From Isoetes taiwanensis (taxonomy: Eukaryota > Streptophyta > Lycopodiopsida > Isoetales > Isoetaceae): DNA of 64,000 nucleotides. The stretch covers positions 442,039 to 506,038 of the forward strand of contig JAJEKV010000141.1 in the NCBI GenBank assembly GCA_021234155.1. Reading direction: 5' to 3'. This document shows positions 1 through 11,413 of this stretch, one piece after another. The translations under genes were made by a program, and so were the position numbers. Under the pieces are notes generated by a model. The model was given only the letters and a program-made list of their open reading frames with translations, was not told where the DNA came from and searched no databases. Positions within the stretch are counted from its first letter, which is position 1. Each line of letters opens with the position of its first letter.

Positions 1-3000
1 TCTTCCCTCTCATCCCTAAGGCTGACCTTGGTGTCCCACGTGTCTTCCTCGCCCCGATCCACTTCTCCCATGGTGATTTGCAAAGGCGGTTCCGGTGAGA
101 TATGGTCGCGGTCGGGCCGCAAACCGCTTCTTCCGAGGCCGGGTGTGTCGCTAGTAAGAACCCATGAAGACAAAAGAGTCTCAATGGGCTCTTGCTCTTC
201 AGGCCGATATGCCAAGAGGCTCTCTACTTGGGTGTTGCACAACAGTGTGGTGAAATCGATGAAGTCATCTTGGCAATACCCGCAAGATCATAAAGAATTT
301 CTATTTTCTTGGCGGCTAATCCCAAAGAAGAACGCCAGAGGCCCACATGATATCCTCAAAGATCAGGTACTTTGGTCATTCAAGAGTACCGCAGGGAGAA
401 GGTTTAACCCTTCGAGCTTGATGGCTTTTTGTCTACCGGCAGGGCTTCAGAAGCAAGTTCCTTCCATCTTTTACGAAATCCTCGCTTCATTGATCTACTT
501 CGGCCATCTTCCTCGGGTCGAGGTAGAGGCGAGAAGAATGCTCGCCAGAATCTCCTCATCCTCTCTATGTAATCGGTCCATAATGACGCCGCTGCAAATC
601 GGGCCTCAAAACAAATTTTCCCCGATCTATTGTAGCAATAGGAAGGTCGGTCCTCGACGCCTAATGCCTTTGATGACGCGGCGGAGATGCTCATCACCCC
701 CAACATCCGGGTGTGTGGTGTGAAAGTCAAGATAGAGTTGTTCATCGCCTTCATTGCAAACGATGCGTGTACAATCTCCCACAATAGAACTCAAGGAAAG
801 CAAAGATAACTGGATGGGCCTCGCATGTTGAGATAAGGTCCACCCGGCCGGGCGTAGGGGTGAAGAAGATCAAAGGGAACCGCAGGGTCCCAATGCCTCC
901 GGCCCAAGTACCATCACCGCCGTGGTTGGGCGAGCCATGAAGAGTGAAGGCGAAAGGAGGAGAAAGGAGGCTACAAACAAGAAGGGAAAATGAAACCCTA
1001 ATGGCCAAAAGGGTTTTATACTTTTGGCACGCTTCCCAAAATCATTATTAAAAATTTTATTTACTTAATAATATATTTCCAAAAAAAATGTTTTTATATT
1101 CACAACCCCAAAAAATGGGACTAGTACATGGATAAGTTACAAAAAAAAATTTTCACAACAAAAAAGACGGTCGCTTTTATCACTCCAAAATCCCCTCGAT
1201 CCTTCTGCGCCTGAAGGTCCTTGGGCATGATGAGTGACCCGCTTTGGCGCATGGCGGCTAAAAGTTTGGCCGCCAAAAGTTCAAAAGCTCGACGAGGTAA
1301 GCTCTTCCCCGAGAGCTTAGGATCGCAAAAGCTTGAAACCTTAGGTCGGTCTTTAAAGTCCCGGGCGATCTCCCCGCATGGCGCCGAAGGGAAGCCGGGC
1401 GGATCATCGGCTCGGGTAGTCTGATACTTCACGTGATCTCCCGGGCGCTACCGCGTCTCTGGCTGAAACCTATGGGGCTTCCCCGCTGCTTAAGGGTCGC
1501 TTTACGACTTTAATGGGATTTCCACGGTTGAAGGATGCTTTGTCCGGGCCGAACGATCTGGTCCTCGCCTTCGAAGCCGATGCCTTTTGGCGTATTGTTG
1601 CATCCCCGCCGTAGCTGGGTCTTATAGTGCACCCCACTCTTAATAGGCCGACTTCGCTTCTTTAGTCTCCGACACCCCGGCTGCTCTGGCTGCCGGGTCC
1701 GCCTCTGACGGCTAACGCCGATGTGGTTTTCCCTGGTTAACATTCCGCCCGCACCTAGTCTTGCCGGTCAACCCCGCCGTGATCTTGCTGGCCCCTCTGA
1801 TTCCCACTCCTGGCTGGCTATGAAGGTCCTCCCCATCCTCTTGAGCCGCCTCTCTCTTTCATCCCCTCGCCTTGTCCGTGACGCATTTGTATGCGCGCAA
1901 CCTCAAGTAGGGTGGTGGTCTCACTGCGTTCGCATGTCCTCCGCATGCATTCCGTGGGCCTTGACTAAACCTTTGGCGGGACATTCTCAAAGATGAAGTC
2001 AAGTAAGGCCTTCATTCCAAGAGAAGGTAGAAGATTAAAGTACTCCTCCCACATAAGTATAAGACCTTTCCCCAAGTAATAAAAACGCTCCATTCTTATC
2101 TCCTCGGGTGGAGCACCGGCTATTCGTGCAAGTCTTCCACTCTCGCAAGATGCATGATCCTTCGGGCTTCATTCACTAAGCTCGCAGGGTCGCTATCCGT
2201 CCCGGGCGAAGGATAAAACTTAACCACGTTTCATGCATGGTCCGCCGCTTCCACGAGAGTGTAGTCCCGACCGGCTTCATTCAATTTAAGGAGGAAGCGC
2301 CGCTGAAGTGGAAGATAGGGTAGGGGACTCGCCGGCCCCGACAAAGTGCTTGACGAAAAAGGTTAAGAATGGTATCTATCAAAGGGTCTTCGCCGGCAAG
2401 ATGGTCGACTAGCTGCGAATAGCTGGAATACGCTTTAACTTCTTTTCAAGTCCACGGTTAGCTTGAAGCGCGGCATGGCTATACTAACAAAGAACAACAG
2501 CAAGGAGGAAGAAGGTGAGGCACTCAGTGCAAGGCGGGACGGGCTTAAGGAGTAAGTAAGGGCACCTAGGTGTAGGGCGATGCGAGGAAGGCGCGGAGGT
2601 CACTTATGGCGAAGTTTGAGCTTAAGTCCGGCGGCTATATGAAAAGGGTGCTCGAGAGAAGCACGCCTAAAAAGTATAGTTCAAAATTCAAATTTCAACT
2701 TTTAACTTTTATAAAAATTTCAAAAAAAAATATTAATTTTTTTTTTTAAAAGTTTTAAACAAAGCGCCAGATAAAAAATACGCTACATCAGATGGGGCCA
2801 AGCTGTTTATACCTGCTTTATTTTTTGAAAAGAAACACCTCTCGAGTAAGGCAGCTCCTTTCCATTTTTTCTGGGCGCCTGTTGTCCTTTTTAACCCGGG
2901 AGACGGCCCCCTAGAGTATTTGAGAGGTGCCCGATCCATTGGAGCCATTTTCGCCTTCATCCGAAGCTACCTACAAAAAGTTATAGCTCTTTCAAACTTG

Positions 3001-3164
3001 GGTCTTCCAAATGCCCGTAATTGTTAAGGAATTACAGCCTATTACATTAACCTAGCACTAAATCAAACATCAAAGACTTAAACAATCACTCTTGCTTACT
3101 CTCTCCTAACTACCAACTAGCGAAGTTAGGTTTAGTCGCTATGATTTCGAAGTATCCAAATCAC
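1..3164 (-). mobile_element. Putative internal region of a minus-strand LTR retrotransposon
   Basis: GC-rich sequence with only broken open frames, mostly 70-130 codons on the minus strand (for example 784-404, 1432-1121, 1743-1510 and 2960-2733). I recognise no domain in them. The assignment as element interior rests on position: it lies downstream, on the minus strand, of a primer-binding-site-like motif at 3165-3176 and of a long non-coding block that could be its LTR. The basic frame at 1743-1510 could be gag-like, but no zinc knuckle is visible. The other end of the element would lie outside the window. It could instead be unrelated decayed repeat sequence. Confidence 0.35.
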
Positions 3165-3176
3165 GGCTCGATACCA
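3165..3176 (-). other. Primer-binding-site-like motif (initiator tRNA-Met type)
   Basis: On the minus strand this reads TGGTATCGAGCC. The usual plant retrotransposon primer site complementary to initiator tRNA-Met is TGGTATCAGAGCC, so it matches except for one missing A. It sits between a long non-coding block upstream and gag-position open frames downstream on the same strand. No clear CA dinucleotide ends an LTR immediately before it, which weakens the call. Confidence 0.45.
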
Positions 3177-4768
3177 CCGCGGACGCCCCTCAACATATAC
3201 GCACTTCTACCGTGATACATACGGGACTTTCCCTCCCATGGCAAACCAACTTGCTATAAGGTGGCCCTCCGCCTAACTCGGGCCGCCTATAATAAGACGC
3301 CAAGTGAAGGACACAGAGGGGTCATTCGCCCACGCTTCAATGGGCGCTTACGCCGCTGAAGCGTGAATACAAGGGTTAGCACACAAAGATAAATCATATA
3401 ATAATAACCACCACGAAGGGTGGCACATCCATCCAAATACCAACGGCAAAGAATATGCATCTAAACCTAAGAAAACACCCCAAACCCCGTGTTCTACCCC
3501 TGCCCGACTCGGTGAGGATAGATCGACGCTTGGCCTCAAGAGGTCACAGGCAGAGGTATAACCCGGCGCTATCGGCATCAACATCGGGCTAGGGTGGTCC
3601 ACTCCATCCGCCCTCCCCAGCACACTTTGCGATGGGTCAATTCACGCTATGGCTTCGCTTATAGCCTTCCTCGAGACGCAGGCTCGAGGCATCACCCTCG
3701 CCGAGCCTACCCGTGGTTCATGAAGCCCCTGGTCCGATGAGGCAGTCGTGGAAGCGCCCCTTCCGTAATCACAAAGGGTTCCATGGGTGAGCTAGAGAAT
3801 ACGTCCGCATCAGCGACCCCCATCCGCATCCCGACTTACTCACCCTAAATCTACTCAGTGCAAGGTGCCCCATACGGTCACATCTCTACACCTGTGGAGT
3901 GTCGGGACCATACCCGCCCTCTACGGGACCGGGCCATCGTGTCTAGCTCATCAGAGAGTCTCAGGAGCCTTTTATGTTCGCGGCAAGACCCCACCTCCAC
4001 TTCACCACTGTGTTCCTTATCGTGCTAAGCCAGTCCATAGCATCTATGACCCGGGGCTCTTGTGCACAGCCGCAAACCGATAATACAGGGCTCTATCTAG
4101 GAGCATACTACAACATATGGGCTCAGAGGTCTCTCTACCCTCCGTAATCCCCCATCTCGAAGTGCTAACTAAGCAAAGAACTATCAATCCATCCTTTGAG
4201 AGCAAAACCAGAATCAAAATATAAAGAGAACTTACCTTTACAACCAAGGGTTAGTTTCTACAATAAAACACAGAGAACAAACAAAACACACAACCAGTGG
4301 CCAAAAGGGGGCTACCCTATAATATCAGCCTATACTAGCCACCCACCGTATTCCTCGCCGACCAAGCATCGCTTGGTGCCTCCATCCTTCGAACTCGATG
4401 CTCGCCTTTGATCACACAGTGCAGTACTTGGGCAAGGTGGCCCAATCAATCACAAGGTAGGCGCACCAGTCTAACTATGGTGGATATGGGGGTGGTGATC
4501 CACCCTATTGATCCCAATTAGCATTACCATGTTAGCCAATCGAGGGTGGCCACGTGGCGCCTTCCCAAGCCATAATTAACTTAATTATGGCTTTTAAATA
4601 TTAGTTCCTTAGTTATAGGTTATTATCCTTAATAATTAAATTAGCATAGCTAATTTAATCCCTTTTAGGTCAACCCCCTAGGTTACCATACCCCATGGTG
4701 GCGTATCTATACTAGGTGACGTGTCAATATATTCATACGTATACCGTATAAATACTTGGAACGTCACA
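3177..4768 (-). repeat. Candidate 5' LTR / leader of the minus-strand retrotransposon
   Basis: About 1.6 kb without convincing coding frames. On the minus strand it begins TGTGACGTTCC at about 4768, exactly where homology to the SINE-like repeat (4769 onward) starts, so an element beginning with TG seems to have inserted into or beside that repeat. It contains AT-rich motifs resembling promoter elements and ends beside the primer-site-like motif. The partner LTR is not in the window, so the boundaries cannot be confirmed. Confidence 0.35.
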
Positions 4769-4876
4769 CCATCATTGGTTGACTTTGCATGCAAGTCCTT
4801 TTGCTTGCTAATGCCAAATGTCTGACATGCACAAACATGCATGCAAAAGGCTTAATTTTAATGGACTGCAATTGGG
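4769..4876 (+). repeat. Left half of a SINE-like repeat, interrupted by a LINE
   Basis: Nearly identical to 19780-19887. Homology begins at CCATCATTGG and stops at ATTGGG, where an (AAGG) repeat begins. The continuation of the repeat is found 5.5 kb away at 10386. The repeat is split by the minus-strand LINE in between, and the intact copy gives the empty target site. Confidence 0.75.
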
Positions 4877-4900
4877 AAGGAAGGAAGGAAGGAAGGAAGG
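4877..4900. repeat. (AAGG)6 microsatellite at the 3' end of the LINE
   Basis: Six AAGG units lie exactly at the junction between the target repeat and the LINE. On the LINE's own (minus) strand this is (CCTT)6 and takes the place where a poly-A tail would usually be. Some LINE clades end in short tandem repeats rather than poly-A, so this fits a 3' tail. Confidence 0.85.
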
Positions 4901-5106
4901 TACTTTTATCGTCCACGGAGACCAATCGGTCTATGGGACCCAATACAAAAAACGCAGCTTTTTTGGATTATCGCCTCGATTAAAAACCCCCACCGGGCGG
5001 GTTTTCGAGGGAAAACCGCGGGCAACAATCAATCACCGACAAACTAACATACAAAATGCGTAAACACCCAAATATATACAATCATGCACCGCGACTCAAG
5101 CGTCGC

Positions 5107-8100
5107 CTAATCACGAAAGCAGCTAGGGGGGGCAAAGGTGACCTCGCAGTCCAAGATTCTCCCCTGAATGTACGACCCCGGGCACGCAACGACCGGTGTG
5201 TTCATCAGCAAATGTAAGGGCAAGTCCGCCGCATTAAAGGAGCCGGCCGCCCGGATCCGACCAACGCCGGGCAACTCGAAAGTGTGAGGCTCATCCTCAA
5301 TGGCACCCGCTTGACAAAGACCGACAGAGCCGCCCCCGGGCGGGCTCCCCAATCCACCCGCCTCGCCTCGAGCGAAGATGGTGGGCACCTGTATAATGGA
5401 GGCAATGAGTCTCCTGCGCTTTTTCAAAGGCAGCCGGGAACGCAGTGTAGAGCCGGGGCCCCTGCCAACACGGGTTGATGTGCTCCTTGTAATGGGCGGT
5501 TTTGACCTGCTCCTAGAGCGCCGGGGTCCCAGAGCTTGCCAAGGAAACAAGCGCCTAGGTACTCCCCCCGCGAAGTTGTCACGATCGGCCGGTGGTCCAC
5601 TGCGACGCATCTCAGGTTCTCGCGACGTTCCATCCGGGCGAACCACCGATCTCTCTTACCCCAACAAAGGGCCTAAGCCGCTGCGGACTCATTGCCACAG
5701 TGTAAGCCAAAAAGGAGCCGAGCATCACTCATAGTAACCACTTTCTGAAAATAGACGATGTGTCTATCAAGGGCTGCCAATGAAGCGTAAGAATCCGCCT
5801 CGCAGAGCAGAATCGATAGGGAACTCAAGGTTTCACCCCAAGTGCCCGTGCCAAAAAATGCCTTCGCACCTGCTCCAAGTCATTCCATGTCGCCAAAGAA
5901 ACGATCGCCCCAAACCCCTACCCCTGATTTAAGGGACAGCTCGACCAAAGCGTCTCGAATGTATGTGACCGATGGCCCCAATCATAGAGCTCGCACGGTG
6001 ATCGTTGTTCAAGATGGCATAAAGCGCCTCCACCGGGCCGGCTCACCCGCAAAGCCGGATAGACGCCCCGCCAGAAGCGAGGAGGGGAACTCCACCCCTA
6101 GATACTTGTAGGTGGGCGGACGCCCACGTGCTGTCCCCCGATATGTGAGTGCAGGAGGCATGGGGTGACGGAAGAGGATATGAGAACCACCCCGGTCTTG
6201 GCAGATTCACGCCGCATGTCTCAGAGGGCCCGACAAAATGTGTCTAGGGCATCCGTGTGAGACCGCATAGCTTCGGGTGTGGGCCAGCCAACATCGCCCC
6301 ATAGATAGATGAGCCGGGCGGATGACCCGGTGCAAAAGCCGTATGCCATCCCCCATGCTCGCAGAAGCCGTGGCTCTAACCGACAATGTAGAGGCCAAAA
6401 GTGTTGGCGAGAGGGGGCAACCCGCCGACTCGATACTACCGGTGAATGCTTGGCCCGCCGGCCGCATCCCCGCCAAAACAACTCTCATACAACCCGGTGA
6501 TATGGCATTTTGCACAGCAGCGGAGCCCCAGCTGACGCAGCTTAGCCCACGCTTTTTCCCGGAACCGTGACAAAAGCCTTCGCGAAGTCCACAAAGCAAA
6601 GCAATACAAGTCCCGCCGATGATTCCGCCGGCTTCAATCGCTGCCCGCAGTGTAAAGATATGGTCAATCGCTGAGTGGCGGGTCTAAAACTCGCCTGCGG
6701 TGAGGGCTCGCGACATCCGGCCGCCTACGCCCGGCCGGTCAACGCCGCCGAGAATGCCGATAACAGTTTGGCAAAATCGAAGCTAACCATGATCGTCCTA
6801 ATTGGTCGGACAAAGTGTGGGTCGCCCGCCTTGTGAATGGGAACAACCCTCGCTTGTGGTCCATTGTCGGGGAGACCTTCCTCCAATGCTCGCTGAACGG
6901 GGTAGTGAGGACCCTTTACAAGCTGGCGGCTGCCCATTTGAGTAACTCGGCCGCCATACCATCGAGGTCACCGCCTTCCCATTAGCCACCGCTGTGCCCT
7001 CCTCAACATCCTCCTCCACGAGAACCAATGGGGGCCATCCCGTGGGGGTATGGGTGTACGCTGCCCCTCCCGGGGTCATAGAGCTGCCGTAGTACTTGTC
7101 CCACCCCCCCGTGTGATGTCCCCCTCGTAGGGCGGGCTGGCCTTCGAAGCACTCTCCGCTAAAAAGGTTCGAGGATGAGTGTCCAAAGGCGAACATCTCC
7201 CCTGATGCACGGCAAGGTACCGCCCTTTGTCTCCCTTCGGATGGCGCCAGATGCGGTGGTGGCCCGCAACTGCACCGATCCGTATCGAGAATGTGAAGAG
7301 CTGCGCTATGCTTTCTTTACACTCGCATCAAACCATCGGTTCGTGGGGAATGTTGCCGACCTGGCCCGAGCGGCGGCCCGCCAGCACCTGGCCCGCATCC
7401 CGTATTAGCCGGTCACCGGTCCTGCTCGCTCTAGTGTGGAGGTCCACTTACCACGGGAGGGCATCCATGAGCATCTCGGCAGTAGTCCTCTGCCGCTCAT
7501 AATCTAGTCTCAACCGAGGGACGGAGGGGTCGGGCATAGTGGGGGTTCTCCGCGCTTGCCAAACCAAGTCCAAATAAAGTGGGAGGTGATCTCGAATGAC
7601 CTCCTCATCCCGACCGCCCCTGCCCCACCCGAAACGATCGACGAGATGCATATCTTGGCGCCAACCACGAGCACATAGTCCACCACACTAGACCCTCCCC
7701 CGATTGTCCCGTCGCATGTGCACTTGCGGTGAATCAGGCCACTTGTGTGATAGGCCATTGCAAATTATCAAGTCAAAAATACCACATAGGAGGAGCAACT
7801 CGCATAAAGCGGTAGTGACACTGGCTGTCATCCGATGCTCGCGGGCCGTTGCTTCAAGGGGGCGAGAAGGGACATCGTCGTGAGGGGTCAAGTCGCATGG
7901 GCTGCTTCTACTCTGTCCGCATTGAAGTCTCCAAGAAGGGCGACCCTACCCAACCTTTGGGCTGCCGCCAGATGTCATCATATAGATCGACATAAGGGTC
8001 CATCCTATCCGACGGGGTGATCTAGATAGAAGGTGCTCTGCGTGAGGGAAATAACAAAGCCGTAAAAGAGGGTTGCCATCGGTATTATGCACACGAACCC

Positions 8101-8374
8101 ACAAGTACCGGTTGTGTGCGTCACTGGAGGGTGAATGTGCCAAGGTTGTCCGTAGTAGCAAGCCACTCCACCATGTCCCTCCGTCCCTACATGTATTGAA
8201 GAGACAGAAATGTTGGTAACCCTGCAGACGTAGCCTTTGTACAAAGATGCTCCCATGTCTCCATGAGAAAGATGAGATCCATATCGGCCGCCACGGAAAG
8301 TTCGGTCGCCCCCTTCGCCAAGGGAAGCCTCGACAATTCCATGAGACCACCAAGGCACAATTCCTATTTGTCAC
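5107..8374 (-). pseudogene. LINE ORF2: endonuclease - reverse transcriptase, decayed
   Basis: It encoded the protein that nicks target DNA and reverse-transcribes the LINE RNA there. Near 8350 the minus strand reads VVSWNCRG, the start of an AP-type endonuclease. Around 6900-6780 the frames read VVPIHKAGDPH and then TIMVS and FAKLLSA, a reverse-transcriptase entry block of plant LINEs. Around 6600-6560 it reads CFVDFAKAF, which includes the first catalytic aspartate, with QASFRP just before it. The last open stretch (5646-5107) contains AGAIEDEPHTFELP, like the Cys/His-poor tail of this LINE type. I could not find a clean YADD motif; that part is scrambled by frameshifts. At least ten frame changes make it non-functional. 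Confidence 0.8.
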
Positions 8375-8399
8375 AGGATGGTATGCGCAACTGAGTCAC

Positions 8400-9870
8400 G
8401 GGAGGACGGAAGTGAGGCCGAAAGGGAGAAGTAGATGGACCGGAGGCAATGTGGCCGAGAGGGCATGGGTCGTGGAGGGAGCAGGAGGGAGGAGCAGGAG
8501 AAGGGGGCCGTGGTAGGAGAAGCGAAGCGGGGGGCCACGCGGTCAAAATGGTTGGGGCTACGGGTCCCAGCAGAGAGTGTCAGTTTCAAAATGTGCATCC
8601 CCGCCAACCAATCTGCGCACCCCCCGGGTGGCGAATGCCTCCCGACCACGACAAGCTCCTCGCCTCAAGGCCTCCCGCTGCACGGGTGTGAGGTCCCGGC
8701 CCACGCATGTGGATGTCCCTTTCAAAGATCCGCCCCCGGGCGCAATATGGCATTACGCACTGCATCCGCAAACCGCGGAATATGACAATGCGTCATGCCC
8801 GGGCGCCGAGCCCCAATGACGGGCTGCTCGAGAAATGTGAATCGCCCCGGAATGTCATCCGGACGAGAATGTGTGTTCGGATGTTGTGGGCGACTCTCCC
8901 CCAAAGGTTCTCGCATGCCTCAACTACCGATTGTGGCCTCTCCGCCAAGGCCCCCCGAGTTCTCGCGGGCCCAAGGGTCAAAGGTGGGCGAGGGCCGGTC
9001 CCGTGGCCGGGGGTGGTGGTGGTGGCCGGAGGTGGGGCAGCGCGGGGCCTGGCTGCCGTGTGGAGGCCGCGGGCGGGTAGCGGTCTGGAGCCACGCTCCG
9101 CCCCTCGCGGAAGCCGGGAGCACGCCTCTGTGGCCTCGGCCGCCGGGCTATCTCCCCGCCGCTCGACCGCCGCAAATGACTATGAACCTTGGCGGGGGAG
9201 ACCCCCCTCGTCTATGGATGGTTGCCCGCAACCCCCGGAGCTCCGGCTCTGAGTAGCGAGAGCGTGCTCGAGCCCCAGCACACGGGCGTCGAGGGCGGGG
9301 CTTGCTGTTCCGATCTTACTCTGAAGATCCCGGCCGTGGTTCCGGGTCGCGCAAGAGCAAACCAAGGCTTCCCGTGCCATGGTGGTGGCTGCCTCCACCT
9401 CGACCGCAGCCGGCGACACCGTGACCATCGTCTCCTGCATTGCGCGCTCCCTCTCCTGTGTCATGGTGTCCAGAGTGATGAACACAGAGTCCCAGGGCGG
9501 CCCGCATGTCGACCTCCGCCTGGCCTCGCTGCCGCCGGTGTGCCGGGCCAAGGCCATCTTCCACATGCAGCGTCTTGGGTCTCCAGACTGCGGATGCGGT
9601 TCTTCTCGACCACCATTTGCCTTTTGAGCACATGGGATGCCGAGGACTCCATCTCCACTGTCATGCCAGCCAGGCGGGCACTGTTAGCCTCAATACGAGC
9701 ACTGTTAGCCTCCACTCTCGCTCTGACATGGCTCCAATTCTCTGCCGAGGCAGGAGTTCCTATGTGGTCTGAGCAATCAATCCCTTCTGCCGGGCTGGCC
9801 TCACCGAGGGGGGCCTTTAGCCTTAGCCCCGAGCCTCCTTCTTCATGGAGGATGACTCTCCCCTGTCCAT
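8400..9870 (-). pseudogene. Possible LINE ORF1 (coiled-coil protein), decayed
   Basis: It lies upstream of ORF2 within the same LINE, where ORF1 is expected. On the minus strand, 9715-9461 encodes a charged helical stretch with two copies of EANSAR followed by VEKNRIRSLETQ, compatible with the short coiled coil that trimerises ORF1 proteins. An ATG at about 9872 opens MDRGESSSMKKEARG before a stop. Further down (8916-8722) the frame reads RRPGMTHCHIPRFADAV. No zinc knuckle or RNA-binding motif is certain. ORF1 proteins usually bind the element RNA; here that is inferred from position. Confidence 0.4.
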
Positions 9871-9951
9871 GATGGCTGATCGGGACCGTTTGTGCGGTGG
9901 CCCCTCGCCTTGGGTTTCCCAGGCTGGCCCATCTTCTGTGGCCATGACTCT

Positions 9952-10156
9952 CAAAGTTTGAGGGGTCTCTGGCTGCCTAAAGGGTGCTTAGAATCCAATT
10001 TGGGGACTCAAGAAGGCAGAGCACCTTTTGGGGGTTTGGGGTTTTTGGGGTGCCAAAGTTTAAGGGGTCTCTGGCTGCCTAAAGGGTGCTTAGAATCCAA
10101 TTTGGGGACTCAAGAAGGCGGGCAGAGCACCTTTTGGGGGTTTGGGGGTTTTGGGT
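9952..10156. repeat. Two tandem 102-bp repeats in the LINE 5' region
   Basis: The segment starting CAAAGTTT at 9952 is repeated almost exactly from 10054, sharing the stretch GGGTGCTTAGAATCC and the following 60 bases. Both copies lie between the LINE 5' end (10385) and its ORF1. Tandem 5' monomers with promoter activity are known in some L1 elements; whether these act that way is not shown by the sequence. Confidence 0.85.
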
Positions 10157-10385
10157 CTAGAGAGAGATTGTAAACCCTAGAGAGAGAGAGAAAGCCAGGA
10201 AGGGGCAAATCAAGGGGGTCTATGCAAGGGGAGTGGGGGCGCTAGAGAGAGGGAGTAGGGCGCTGGGGAGGGCGCTGGGAGGGTGCTGGGCGAGGGGCCC
10301 GAGGTCCAGTGGAGTGATGGCACTCGAAATTGAAGCGCAAGTCTTCTGCATGCGGATTTGAGAAGCAGGAAGGGGGCTAAAAGAA

Positions 10386-10676
10386 GGAGATGCACAATGT
10401 TTCAAAATGCTAAGTCATGGATTTACCCCAAATTAGACAAATCTCTAATTCAAGTCATGGACGTCTACAAATATGGATGTCAATACTTCACTGCCCAATT
10501 CTATATTCCTATATCTCGATTTGTGTCCACTATCGTCAAATCATATTAGATAGTCACCTAATGTTACGTCTAACATGGGTTATGATGTCAATGCTCAGCT
10601 TTATATTCCTCTATTTCCATTGTGTCCATTCTCAAATCATAATGGATAGTCACCTAATGGTATTAATAAAAAAAAT
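10386..10676 (+). repeat. Right half of the SINE-like repeat
   Basis: It matches 19887-20170 with very few differences and ends in TTAATAAAAAAAA, an A-rich tail shorter than in the intact copy. It contains two diverged copies, about 100 bases apart, of a stretch ending GATAGTCACCTAATG. It is separated from its left half (4769-4876) by the LINE. Confidence 0.75.
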
Positions 10677-10803
10677 CCTACCTCCAACCGTTAGGTAGTT
10701 TCGACCTCTTTTTATGTTGCTGCAATATTAGGGAGGGCAGACCCCTAATTATACAACAGAGGTCATGCCCCACCTAATATAACAAGCAAGCCCAATATAC
10801 TTC

Positions 10804-11378
10804 TGTTAGTCCTGTGCCTCCTGGTACAAGACTATTCATGCATACGACGGACCAAGTCAAGGCCAAGGATCCACAGTTAGGCACGGGTCAGTCGTCAAAG
10901 GCCCAGCAGAAGACCAAGCAGCAGACCACGCAGTCAAAGCCCGCGTCTGCTACCAAGAGGAGGCGCTCAGACAAGTGACGGCTCGTTACCGCCTAGCGTG
11001 ATTCCAGGCACTTCAAGAGGCACCGCCAGCATTCCTGCAAATCAGGCCTCCTTCCAGGAGTCGGCACCGAAATCAGTCAGAGTGTCTATATTGGGCCAAA
11101 GGCCATTGTACTATATATATGAGTAGAGCTAGCACATGAGTTTTTAGATGAGTTTTGAGTCTTGTCTCACATCAGTTTTCTCTCGATTTCGAGAGCTCAT
11201 GTATCTTCATTGACATCAAGGAAGTTGTTCTCATTATTGTGATCTCATTTGTTCTGTTCTCTTTTTCCTTGTTCTTTTTGCAAATCCTGCGTGACATAGC
11301 TCCCGGATTCTCCTGTTAGATCCAAGGGTCCTCACAGAGGGCTGTCTTGCAGGAGTTCCCGAACCCAGACCCCAAACA
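10804..11378 (+). repeat. 5' LTR (575 bp)
   Basis: It starts TGTTAGTCC and ends CCCCAAACA, with the TG...CA ends usual for LTRs. From 10816 on it matches 16116-16696. It carries a TATA-like element at 11109-11121. The first 12 bases have no counterpart at the 3' LTR, because the internal deletion removed them there. Confidence 0.9.
11109..11121 (+). promoter_or_regulatory. TATA-like element in the LTR
   Basis: The motif TACTATATATATG lies about 300 bases into the LTR and 260 bases before its end. The same motif is present in the 3' LTR. It is the only strong TATA-like sequence in the LTR, so transcription of the element probably starts shortly after it. Confidence 0.5.
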
Positions 11379-11379
11379 C

Positions 11380-11395
11380 TGTCGCCGCTGCCGGG
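11380..11395 (+). other. Primer-binding site, tRNA-Asp type
   Basis: One base after the LTR end the sequence reads TGTCGCCGCTGCCGGG. The 3' end of plant tRNA-Asp would call for TGGCGCCGTTGCCGGG, so 14 of 16 bases match. Plant Ty3/gypsy elements are known to use this tRNA. The two mismatches may be decay. Confidence 0.7.
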
Positions 11396-11413
11396 TCTGA
11401 TCTTTCTTCCATC

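Larger units (their letters stand above)
4877..10385 (-). mobile_element. 5.5 kb LINE (non-LTR retrotransposon) inserted in a SINE-like repeat
   Basis: The insertion is delimited by comparing the split copy (4769-4876 plus 10386-10676) with the uninterrupted copy at 19780-20213; at most one base is duplicated at the junction. Reading the minus strand, the order is a 5' region with two 102-bp repeats, a possible ORF1 (9870-8400), ORF2 with endonuclease and reverse transcriptase (8374-5107), a short 3' UTR and (CCTT)6. The element is heavily decayed, with many stops and frameshifts. It appears nearly full length. Confidence 0.8.

Noticed and set aside
28-723. 231-codon plus-strand open frame as a host gene
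   Set aside because: No domain and no coding signs; the opposite strand also has an open frame, and the region reads more like the interior of a minus-strand element.
10417-10698. Shared 93-codon frame in the two SINE-like repeats (also 19918-20202) as a conserved small protein
   Set aside because: The DNA copies are nearly identical throughout, so frame conservation carries no information, and the composition is not protein-like.
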